DNA from: Lachnospiraceae bacterium UBA3638
Lineage (GTDB): Bacteria; Bacillota; Clostridia; Lachnospirales; Lachnospiraceae
DNA: 15,920 bases
Assembly: GCA_002373595.1 (NCBI GenBank)
Contig: DFKT01000103.1
Location: 1-15,920 of the forward strand
Direction: 5' to 3'
The notes under the pieces were generated by a model that was given only the letters and a program-made list of their open reading frames with translations, ran no database searches and was not told where the DNA came from. Positions 6,788 through 13,576 of this stretch are shown piece by piece (within the stretch, counting starts at the first letter, position 1; each line of letters opens with the position of its first letter). The position numbers were made by a program, and so were the translations under genes.

Positions 6788-8011
6788 ATGTCAGATCTTA
6801 CGACAAATACAATAGTCACACTGAAAAAAGGCGAGGGGCGCACGATCAAATCGGGCGGTGCCTGGATATACGACAATGAGATAGACTCTGTCACCGGCAG
6901 GTTTAAAAACGGTGATATCGTCAGAGTGCATGATTTCGACGGATACTCCATGGGTTCAGGATTCATTAATCAGAATTCAAAGATAAGGATAAGGATGCTC
7001 ACCAGAAAACCGGACCGTGAGATAACTCCCGAATTCTTACGTGAGCGTGTAAAAGCAGCCTGGGAATACAGAAAAACCGTCATGCCCTCTGCAGATCTTA
7101 ACTGCTGCCGCATTATATTCGGAGAAGCCGACTGGCTCCCCGGTCTTACGGTTGATAAATATTCCGATGTACTGGTCGTCGAGTGTCTCGCTCTCGGAAT
7201 GGAGAATCTGAAACTCATCATCCTTGATGCGCTGAAAGACATTCTCGAAAAAGACGGATATCCCATCCGCGGAATATATGAAAGGTCCGATGCTCCGGTC
7301 CGCAAAAAAGAAGGACTCGAACCGTACAAGGGCTTCATCGGAAATGAATTTGACACAAATGTCGAGATAGTTGAAAATGGGATCAAATACACCGTAGATG
7401 TCGTAAACGGTCAGAAGACAGGATTCTTCCTGGATCAGAAATACAATCGCCTTGCGATCCAGAGACTATGCAAAGGCAAGAAGGTGCTGGACTGCTTCAC
7501 TCACATGGGTACATTTGCACTCAACGCAGGAATTGCAGGCGCTTCATCCGTCACCGGACTCGACATCTCGGAATTTGCTGTTTCGCAAGCCACGAAAAAT
7601 GCGCGCATCAACGGTCTCTCGGATACTGTAAGCTTTAGGGCTGCAAATGTGCTCGACGAGCTTCCGGTGCTCTATGATAAGGGAGAGAGATACGATGTTG
7701 TTATCCTCGATCCTCCGGCATTTACCAAATCGCGCGAAGCGACCAAAAATGCCATCAAGGGATATCGAGAGATAAACATGAAAGGACTCAGACTCGTCAA
7801 TGACGGCGGATATCTGGCAACCTGCTCATGTTCTCACTTTATGACACAGGACCTCTTTACCGAAGTGATCGCGCAGGCTGCAAAAGCTGTTCACAAGCGT
7901 CTGCGCCAGGTTGAATTCCGCACACAAAGCTGCGACCATCCGATACTCTGGGCCGCAGATGAATCATACTATCTGAAGTTCTACATCTTCCAGGTATGTG
8001 ACGAGAAATAG
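6788..8011 (+). CDS. rlmI: class I SAM-dependent rRNA methyltransferase, RlmI-like
   Basis: A 407-residue protein with the RlmI layout: an N-terminal PUA domain (about 8-72, with GGAWIYDNEI and GDIVRVHD), a linker domain, and a Rossmann methyltransferase domain. The motifs are GQKTGFFLDQ (208-217), SAM motif I VLDCFTHMGTFALNAG (233-248), motif IV DPPAF (308-312) and TCSCSH (345-350), whose cysteines fit 5-methylcytosine chemistry. The E. coli relative modifies C1962 of 23S rRNA; the target here is inferred. RBS AAAGGAG sits 7 nt before the ATG. No promoter of its own is visible, so it probably relies on read-through past the tRNA terminator. It converges on the downstream coiled-coil gene with only 5 bp between stop codons. 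Confidence 0.9.
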   Translation: MSDLTTNTIVTLKKGEGRTIKSGGAWIYDNEIDSVTGRFKNGDIVRVHDFDGYSMGSGFINQNSKIRIRMLTRKPDREITPEFLRERVKAAWEYRKTVMPSADLNCCRIIFGEADWLPGLTVDKYSDVLVVECLALGMENLKLIILDALKDILEKDGYPIRGIYERSDAPVRKKEGLEPYKGFIGNEFDTNVEIVENGIKYTVDVVNGQKTGFFLDQKYNRLAIQRLCKGKKVLDCFTHMGTFALNAGIAGASSVTGLDISEFAVSQATKNARINGLSDTVSFRAANVLDELPVLYDKGERYDVVILDPPAFTKSREATKNAIKGYREINMKGLRLVNDGGYLATCSCSHFMTQDLFTEVIAQAAKAVHKRLRQVEFRTQSCDHPILWAADESYYLKFYIFQVCDEK

Positions 8012-8016
8012 ATATA

Positions 8017-9132
8017 TCAAATGATCGAATCAACTGCAGCGCCCTTGAAATCCTCAGCGAGCAGTTTCATCTTATCCATGATTGCATGCAGTTCTCTCTG
8101 CACATCTTCGGATGCGACCGAGCCGGATGACGATTCTTTGCCGGCTGCCGTTACCTTGATGCCGATCTCAGTGATAGCCATATCAGCAGCATCTCCGGCA
8201 GCATCAGGCGCAGCGATCATTTCAAGTTGCTCCATATGTGCCTCTCCATCGAGTATATCTTCCGTCATCCTGCGAATGCGCCTGTTTTCTTCTTTGATCT
8301 CTTCCGAATTGTCCTTGATATTCTCTGTAAGTTCACGAAGCTTCTCTTCTTTGATCTCCTGCTCCGCTTCCTTTTCTTCCTCTTCTTCTTTTTCTTTGGC
8401 TTTCTCTTTTGCAGTTTTTACCTGCTCCTCGAGATCCTCATCTATCTTGTCCTTTGCGCCGGCCACAGCCATGCCCATCAGTTCACGTCCGAGATCATCA
8501 AGTTTTTCATCCCTTGCATCAAAAGCATCAGCCATGGCATGAGTTTTTAATCTCTCTACTCTTATCGCATCGATACCGGATACGTTGGCATTGCGTTCCT
8601 GCTTTGCCTGACTCATATCCTTCTTGGTCTGTCTGAGACGCAGGTTCATATCATAATACGCACCCACGCCCTGTTTATCCATCTCTTCAAGACGTTTCTT
8701 TTCGGACTCGGTAAGTTCTATCCTGTCATCTTCCTTGGATGCTTCCCATTTGGAATATACAGCGAGATCCTTTTTCAATTCCTTCTCATCATCAAGATCA
8801 TAATTCTTTTTGATCTTCTCAAGTTCAGAATTGTAATGATCTATCTCTTTCTTGTAACTGTCTATCGTATCGTTAAGTTCGGATATGCGTTTGCGCATCT
8901 TCTCGACCTTATTGTCGATGGACGCCTCTTTATCAAAAGCATCGGAGACAATCTTCATCGCCTGCTTCTGCCCCTGTTTACGGCGCGCGTCTATATCACT
9001 GAGGATCTTCATATCGCCGGCATAAACGCTCCCGCCCTCACGCGAACTGCGATCCTCATTTTTTGCTGATGTTCCGGATACATTGAATACAAGAGAATTC
9101 TCGTTATTCCCTATACCGATAAGACCGTTCAT
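8017..9132 (-). CDS. uncharacterised coiled-coil protein, putative sigma-28 regulon
   Basis: A 371-residue acidic, lysine- and glutamate-rich protein of unknown function. The N-terminal 45 residues are Ser/Gly/Asn-rich and look disordered. Heptad-like helices cover about 68-115 and 140-185, and a very charged segment (AKEKAKEKEEEEEKEAEQEI, residues 241-260) sits inside a third helical block of about 228-300. The tail is Ala/Ser-rich with a last helix at 342-362. There is no signal peptide, membrane span, cysteine or known catalytic motif. RBS AAAGGAG precedes the ATG. A near-consensus sigma-28 promoter lies 39-67 nt upstream, which points to the flagellar/motility/chemotaxis regulon. I recall similar hypothetical proteins from motile Lachnospiraceae but cannot verify this. 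No terminator is visible before the convergent methyltransferase gene. Confidence 0.85.
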   Translation of the reverse strand: MNGLIGIGNNENSLVFNVSGTSAKNEDRSSREGGSVYAGDMKILSDIDARRKQGQKQAMKIVSDAFDKEASIDNKVEKMRKRISELNDTIDSYKKEIDHYNSELEKIKKNYDLDDEKELKKDLAVYSKWEASKEDDRIELTESEKKRLEEMDKQGVGAYYDMNLRLRQTKKDMSQAKQERNANVSGIDAIRVERLKTHAMADAFDARDEKLDDLGRELMGMAVAGAKDKIDEDLEEQVKTAKEKAKEKEEEEEKEAEQEIKEEKLRELTENIKDNSEEIKEENRRIRRMTEDILDGEAHMEQLEMIAAPDAAGDAADMAITEIGIKVTAAGKESSSGSVASEDVQRELHAIMDKMKLLAEDFKGAAVDSII

Positions 9133-9171
9133 AGGTGTCTCCTTTCACACAAAAACAGTTATCCATTTGGT

Positions 9172-9199
9172 ATATCGGCAGGAATAGAAAAAAACTTTA
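9172..9199 (-). promoter_or_regulatory. sigma-28 (SigD/FliA) type promoter
   Basis: The minus strand reads TAAAGTTT, then 12 nt, then GCCGATAT (9172-9179). This matches the enterobacterial FliA -35 element TAAAGTTT in full and the Bacillus SigD -10 element GCCGATAT in full. Counted from TAAA (9196-9199) the gap is 16 nt, one more than the commonest 15. The start point is inferred near 9165, giving a leader of about 33 nt with a good RBS. No sigma-A boxes of similar quality are present. Confidence 0.8.
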
Positions 9200-9210
9200 G
9201 CAAAGATTAT

Positions 9211-9969
9211 TTATTTCGTTATATATTCCGCAAGAGCAAGAGCGATATCGAAATGTCCGACATCGTGCTGGCCACCGTCGAGGCTGTCTTTCTTTCGCTC
9301 ATCCCATTCCGGCGCATCGAGCAGATCTCCGCCCGTAAAGAAAGTGTAGAGCTCAAGTCCTCTGAAATCGCACATTGCCTGTACACCTGCGCACTCCATC
9401 TCCACGGATATGCATCCGTCAGCTTTGTGCTTCTCAAAATTGTTTCTCGTCTCACGATAGAAGGAATCCGTCGTCCAGGTTTTGCCGAGCACATACGGAA
9501 TTCCATTCTCCTTCATGAACTCTGCGACTGTATCCGAATTCTTAACCCGCACATAATCAGCCGCGGGTGCATAGTGATAAGATGTACCTTCATCTCTGTA
9601 TGCATCGGTCGGCACCATTACTCTGCCGTGCGTTATCTCTTTATTCAAGCATCCCGCGCCACCGAAGAGTATATATTTCGTACAGTCGAGATCTGCGATC
9701 GTATCCTCGATAAGTCCGACCGTGATGGGTGCGCCCACATATGTCTTGTAAAAAGCAAATCTCTTGCCGCCTCTCTCTATCAGATACACAGGCGTGCGTC
9801 CCGTTGCGCACCAGAGCGATGCGATCTCTCCGGACGCATAATTCTCAGCGACATTCTTTTCTATCTCATATGAGAAGGTGATTATACATGCATCTACCTT
9901 TATCGCATTTTCTTTTTTTACCGGATTGATGATAGCCGGCGAGTTATTGTCAAACGAATCTGTGATCAT
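9211..9969 (-). CDS. nucleoside phosphorylase (PNP/UDP family)
   Basis: A 252-residue protein of the PNP_UDP_1 family, which cleaves nucleosides with phosphate to a free base and pentose 1-phosphate in the cytoplasm. Visible motifs are a phosphate-site block GRTPVYLIERGG (57-68), the core turn ILFGGAGCL (100-108), the ribose-binding VEMEC (189-193, usually VEMEA or VEMES) and a base-site acidic residue in FFTGGD (210-215). Base specificity cannot be read. The start at 9969 is chosen because its ATG overlaps the araC stop (TAATG) and GGGAG lies 6-7 nt upstream. A longer in-frame reading to 10098 would run 129 nt inside araC and lacks family similarity at its N-terminus. It may salvage nucleosides, or feed ribose 1-phosphate into pentose metabolism. 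Confidence 0.85.
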   Translation of the reverse strand: MITDSFDNNSPAIINPVKKENAIKVDACIITFSYEIEKNVAENYASGEIASLWCATGRTPVYLIERGGKRFAFYKTYVGAPITVGLIEDTIADLDCTKYILFGGAGCLNKEITHGRVMVPTDAYRDEGTSYHYAPAADYVRVKNSDTVAEFMKENGIPYVLGKTWTTDSFYRETRNNFEKHKADGCISVEMECAGVQAMCDFRGLELYTFFTGGDLLDAPEWDERKKDSLDGGQHDVGHFDIALALAEYITK

Positions 9970-10865
9970 TACTTTCTCCCTTTTGATGCTTCGAGCGGGC
10001 CGTAGGTGCCGGTGTACATATTGCGGAATTCCGTCGGCGTACATCCCTTGATGATCTTGAACATCCTTATGAAAGATGACAGCGACGAGAATCCGCATCC
10101 GAGAGCAACATCGGTAATGCTCTTGTCAGGCTCCGTCAGCAAGGTCTCCGCAAGCGATATCCTCTGCTGATTGACATACTTGTAAAACGATACATTCGTA
10201 AACTGCTTAAAGAGCCTGGAAAAGTAAAACTTACTGAACCCGCTCATGTCCGCTATGTCATCGAGCGTAAGCTCCTCGATGCAATGCTCTCCGATGTACT
10301 TACAGATATAGATGAATTTCTCAATATACTCCTCCTGGCGTCCTCTGCCTTCCACCATCTCAGAGCTCTTGGCACGCGTATAACCCTTTCCTATAAGCGC
10401 GAGTATCTCGAGGAAGCTTGCATATACGCGCACCTCGCAGAATGATCCACCCTTCACATACTCATCCCTTATATTGATCAGAAGGTCGTGTATCTGCTGA
10501 TATATATTGGGATGCTCCTCAGGCGTGATAACGATGAACGGCGCCATGACCGTAAGGAGCGCATCTATCTCGGGCATAAACCTGAGCGATACAACATCGG
10601 GCTGGAATATGATCCTGCGCCCCTCAGGAGGTGCAAAAAGCGTATGCACGCAGCCGGGACAGATAAATATGATATCTCCCTCTCTGAGTACGCCGTTTCC
10701 GTCGGGAGTCTCATAGGTATAGATATTCTCTATAGGCATGATCACCTCAAGCGCGGTATGCCAGTGTGCAGGATAATCCTCGTGCTTGTCGTTATCATAT
10801 AGCTTGAGAGATGTTCCCTGCATATAATTGACAGTCTCAAATATACCGTTGAGTGTTTCTATCAT
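9969..10865 (-). CDS. AraC-family transcriptional regulator
   Basis: A 298-residue regulator with an N-terminal cupin-type ligand domain (about 20-95; HWHTALEVIMP, REGDIIFICPGCVHTL) and a C-terminal AraC DNA-binding domain with two helix-turn-helices, LTLDDIADMSGFSKFYFSRLF (199-219) and ITDVALGCGFSSLSSFIRMFK (250-270), followed by the usual GCTPTEFR end. Such regulators commonly sense a sugar and activate nearby uptake genes. It is divergent from the ABC transporter operon across 341 bp and cotranscribed with the nucleoside phosphorylase, so either or both could be its targets. RBS GGAGG is 9 nt before the ATG, and a good promoter lies upstream. Confidence 0.92.
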   Translation of the reverse strand: MIETLNGIFETVNYMQGTSLKLYDNDKHEDYPAHWHTALEVIMPIENIYTYETPDGNGVLREGDIIFICPGCVHTLFAPPEGRRIIFQPDVVSLRFMPEIDALLTVMAPFIVITPEEHPNIYQQIHDLLINIRDEYVKGGSFCEVRVYASFLEILALIGKGYTRAKSSEMVEGRGRQEEYIEKFIYICKYIGEHCIEELTLDDIADMSGFSKFYFSRLFKQFTNVSFYKYVNQQRISLAETLLTEPDKSITDVALGCGFSSLSSFIRMFKIIKGCTPTEFRNMYTGTYGPLEASKGRK

Positions 10866-10908
10866 AAAAATCCGCCTCCAAATCGATGCTTAATGGCAAC
10901 TTTTGATA

Positions 10909-10938
10909 ATTATACAACAAGAATTGCAATTATTGCAA
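10909..10938 (-). promoter_or_regulatory. araC promoter with overlapping palindrome
   Basis: On the minus strand TATAAT (10909-10914) and TTGCAA (10933-10938) are separated by 18 nt. A 15-bp inverted repeat with perfect 7-bp arms, TTGCAAT-T-ATTGCAA, covers 10924-10938 and includes the whole -35 box, the expected place for an autoregulatory or repressor operator. The palindrome is seen directly; its function is inferred. Confidence 0.65.
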
Positions 10939-10966
10939 ATAGAAATATTACAAAATTGCTATCCGA

Positions 10967-11081
10967 ATTGTCTGTCTATTTGGCTATTTTACAATGAATA
11001 TCGGTATTTAGTGGTGTTTACTGGTATACTAGTGTAAAGTTGCACAAAAACTACGCCATTTTAGTGTGCCGAACAGACAAT
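10967..11081. repeat. distant 9-bp inverted repeat flanking the ABC promoter
   Basis: ATTGTCTGT at 10967-10975 recurs inverted as ACAGACAAT at 11073-11081. The centres are 106 bp apart, close to ten helical turns. The pair brackets the tandem repeats and the extended -10 element, which fits paired operator sites or DNA looping, but a chance match cannot be excluded at this length. Confidence 0.4.
11007..11034 (+). promoter_or_regulatory. extended -10 promoter with tandem operator-like repeats (ABC/GH43 operon)
   Basis: Two adjacent 10-bp units matching TTTASTGGTR lie at 11007-11016 and 11017-11026, and a weaker third copy (7/10) at 11025-11034. The second overlaps TGGTATACT (11022-11030), an extended -10 element (TGN then 5/6 of TATAAT) with no recognisable -35. 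CTGGTATACTAG at 11021-11032 is also a near-palindrome (10/12). The layout suits a weak promoter controlled by a regulator binding phased repeats, as AraC proteins do. The predicted leader is about 170 nt. The rest of the 10866-11206 gap holds no gene. Confidence 0.5.
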
Positions 11082-11206
11082 ATGCACATAAGAAAGAGCA
11101 ATAATTGATAATCAGCAAACAACAATTTGGAAGAACTGATATATAACCCTGTGATATTTTGATAGCGTAACAATCAACTTATACCTTTTTCAAGGGAGGG
11201 GTAATG

Positions 11207-12496
11207 ATGAAAAAGAGATTATTGGCAACAGTTCTCTCAGCTGTAATGGCAATCTCCATGCTCTCCGGATGCGGCGGCAAGTCGAGCGGAGTTGAGGAGA
11301 TCACCTTTATGGTATGGGACGACCTCAATGCGACAGAGGACCTTATCTCCAAGGGATATAAGGACTCCATCGACAGATTCAACAAGGACTTTGAAGGCAA
11401 GTATCACTGCACCGTAGTTTCCACCAACCTCGAGGAGTATTACACCAAGCTTAATGCTCTCGTAGCAGCTAAGGAAACTCCCGATGTATTTATCGTTTCT
11501 CCCGGACCTAATCTTGACGATTATGTTAAGCCCGGTGTAGCAGCTAAGCTCGATCAGTATCTCGATGCTGACGGCGGCGCATGGAAGAAGAGCTTCACCT
11601 CCGATGCTGTATTCGCAGGCGGCACCTACGATGACGGAATCTATGCTATTCCTCTTAACATCGCAGCAGCTTGTGTATTCTACAACACTGAGATGTTCGC
11701 AGATGCAGGCGCTGAGGTTCCCAAGACCTATGATGAGCTCCTTACCGCTTGTGAGAAGCTTAAGGCTAAGGGATACACTCCCATCACCATCTCTGCAGGA
11801 ACCGCATGGTGCCTCTCGATGGTAGCCGGATATCTCTGCGACAGAAACGGACTCAACCTTGACGATATCAAGAATCACAACACCGACTGGATGGATGCTA
11901 AGGTTATCAACGCCGGCAAGCAGATCCAGGAGCTTTCACAGTACTTCCAGCCCACCGCTGCAGGTGATGACAACGATATCGCTACCGCCGCATTCTACAA
12001 CGGACAGGCTGCAATCCTTATCCAGGGTTCTTGGGCAATCGGCCAGATCAACGGATCTTGTGCTGAAGGCTTTGCTGATAAGGTTGGCGTATTTGCATTC
12101 CCCGCTGTAAGCGGTTCTTCTGCAGATCCCAACAGAGTCATCGCTAAGTCCGACTCGCTCGCTATGAGCTCCACCACCAAGCATCCCGAGGCTGCTATCC
12201 AGCTCATGAAGTACTTCGTAGACGACACTGCAAGTAAGTACACTGCAGAAGTCGGCGGAAAGATCCCCGTAACGAACGTACAGTATGACGAGAAGGTAGC
12301 TCCCCCTGAGCTTAAGTATGTTATGGATGTATTCAAGAGTGCTAACGCAACCTTCGGATTCTACAATGAGTCTCTTGCAGACACCGAGGCAGGATCAACC
12401 TTCGATAACTGCTTTGTAGAGATCTTCAAGGGTACCGCTCCTGAGGAAGCTCTTAAGCCCATCCAGCAATACTACGAGGACAACGTTTGGAAGTAA
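11207..12496 (+). CDS. ABC transporter sugar-binding lipoprotein (extracellular family 1)
   Basis: A 429-residue solute-binding protein with a lipoprotein signal peptide: basic KKR, a hydrophobic stretch, and lipobox LSGC with Cys22 as the lipidation site. The mature part has the family 1 fold typical of carbohydrate binders, including EEITFMVWDD at the start of the first lobe, TPDVFIVSPGPNLDDYV, ILIQGSWAIGQI near the hinge and a C-terminal EALKPIQQYYEDN helix. ATG 11207 is preferred over the adjacent ATG 11204 because the GGGAGG ribosome binding site is then 7 rather than 4 nt away. Codon use is strongly biased (AAG, CTT, GCT, ATC), implying high expression. It heads an operon with two permeases and a GH43 enzyme, so oligosaccharides are the likely ligand. 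Confidence 0.93.
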   Translation: MKKRLLATVLSAVMAISMLSGCGGKSSGVEEITFMVWDDLNATEDLISKGYKDSIDRFNKDFEGKYHCTVVSTNLEEYYTKLNALVAAKETPDVFIVSPGPNLDDYVKPGVAAKLDQYLDADGGAWKKSFTSDAVFAGGTYDDGIYAIPLNIAAACVFYNTEMFADAGAEVPKTYDELLTACEKLKAKGYTPITISAGTAWCLSMVAGYLCDRNGLNLDDIKNHNTDWMDAKVINAGKQIQELSQYFQPTAAGDDNDIATAAFYNGQAAILIQGSWAIGQINGSCAEGFADKVGVFAFPAVSGSSADPNRVIAKSDSLAMSSTTKHPEAAIQLMKYFVDDTASKYTAEVGGKIPVTNVQYDEKVAPPELKYVMDVFKSANATFGFYNESLADTEAGSTFDNCFVEIFKGTAPEEALKPIQQYYEDNVWK

Positions 12497-12509
12497 ATCC
12501 AAATCCTTA

Positions 12510-12540
12510 AAGGGTTCGGCGCCTTCGGGTGCCGGCCCTT
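12510..12540 (+). other. stable UUCG-capped hairpin after the binding-protein gene
   Basis: AAGGG...GGCGCC pairs with GGTGCCGG...CCCTT around a TTCG loop closed by C-G, giving about 13 bp with one bulged T. No U-run follows, so it is not a normal intrinsic terminator. At 13 nt after the stop codon, it resembles 3' stabilising or processing hairpins seen behind binding-protein genes in other transporter operons. The remaining gap to 12655 holds no gene; TGTAAGGG at 12577-12584 can pair with CCCTTACA at 12536-12543 in competition with the hairpin. Confidence 0.75.
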
Positions 12541-12655
12541 ACACAAGAGAAAGTACCTCCGCGATACATTCTTTTATGTAAGGGTCAGATCTCGCGATAA
12601 ACATCTCATCGCAAGCCCGATTGCAACTATCGTTTTATCCGCAAAGGAGAACATC

Positions 12656-13561
12656 ATGGACAAATTGCTGCGAAACAAATTGGCTATAATTGTTTTTCTC
12701 GCTCCGGCATTCATTCTCTTTTCGCTGGTGCTCTTTGTGCCTATTTGCAAATCCGTTTTTTATTCGTTCTGTGATTACAAAACGAATTATCCGATAAGAT
12801 TTAACGGCATAGAAAACTATGTAAAGCTCTTCACCAAGGACACAACTATGTGGACCGCTCTGAAGAACTCAATCTTCTTTATGATCTTCTCCTGCGTGAC
12901 TCAGCTCATCATGGGACTTGTACTTGCGGCACTACTCACCAATATTAAAAAGGGAAGGAACCTCTTCAAGAATATCTACTACCTTCCCTGCGTACTCTCG
13001 TCCGCAGCTCTCGGACTTCTCTGGATGTTCGTATTCACTCCGACGCTTGGTATCAACCAGATGCTCGCTTCCTTCGGAATATTGAAAGATTGTACCGAAG
13101 GTCCCGGTTGGCTCTACGATACCAACGGATTTATCATACTTCCCATCATCGTTATCTCATTCGTAGCTCTGTGGCAGTATGTTGGTCAGTCAATGATGCT
13201 CTACATGGCACAGATCTCCGGCATCAGCAGTGATATATATGAAGCTGCAGCGATCGATGGATGCACCAAGACGGATGCATTCTTTAAGATCACACTTCCT
13301 CTTATCAAACCCATGGTTGCAACGGCCATGTCTCTCAACGCGATCGGTTCGCTGAAATTCTTCGATCTCGTTTACAACATGATCCCCGAAGGATTCCTCG
13401 GAAACCGCGCGCACGTTCTTGCAACTCATCTGTACGATCAGGCATTCAAGTTCAACAAGCTTGGCTACGGCTCTTCAATAGGAGTAGTCCTCCTTTCAAT
13501 GTGCCTGCTCGTTACATTCCTGATCAATAAATTCGTTAAAACCGAAAGCTACGATATGTAA
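12656..13561 (+). CDS. sugar ABC transporter permease (MalF/UgpA type)
   Basis: A 301-residue integral membrane protein with six predicted spans at about 9-31, 72-94, 106-128, 158-180, 213-235 and 268-290. The EAA loop that docks the ATPase is YEAAAIDGCTKTDAFFKITLP (about 195-215), with the conserved Gly at 202. The N-terminus and length fit carbohydrate-uptake family 1 permeases. RBS AAAGGAG lies 8 nt before the ATG. It is 159 nt downstream of the binding-protein gene, across the stable hairpin, and 15 nt before its partner permease, so the two are clearly cotranscribed. No ATP-binding subunit is encoded in the operon. Confidence 0.93.
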   Translation: MDKLLRNKLAIIVFLAPAFILFSLVLFVPICKSVFYSFCDYKTNYPIRFNGIENYVKLFTKDTTMWTALKNSIFFMIFSCVTQLIMGLVLAALLTNIKKGRNLFKNIYYLPCVLSSAALGLLWMFVFTPTLGINQMLASFGILKDCTEGPGWLYDTNGFIILPIIVISFVALWQYVGQSMMLYMAQISGISSDIYEAAAIDGCTKTDAFFKITLPLIKPMVATAMSLNAIGSLKFFDLVYNMIPEGFLGNRAHVLATHLYDQAFKFNKLGYGSSIGVVLLSMCLLVTFLINKFVKTESYDM

Positions 13562-13576
13562 AGTAAGGAGGCAGAA

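Noticed and set aside
6571..6879. Plus-strand 102-residue frame from the promoter into the methyltransferase gene
   Set aside because: It begins at the -35 box and runs through the promoter, the tRNA, the terminator and the real start codon of rlmI; it has no RBS or protein similarity.
8021..8542. Serine-rich plus-strand frame opposite the coiled-coil gene
   Set aside because: Its long Ser/Phe runs are the complement of Glu/Lys codons; it has no RBS and no similarity.
9196..9213. CTTT-GCT-AAAG plus T-run as a terminator of the nucleoside phosphorylase gene
   Set aside because: A 4-bp AT-rich stem is too weak, and the T-run is the spacer of the sigma-28 promoter.
9970..10098. N-terminal extension of the nucleoside phosphorylase into araC
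   Set aside because: The extra 43 residues are an alternate frame of the conserved AraC C-terminus; the inner ATG has a good RBS and a TAATG overlap.
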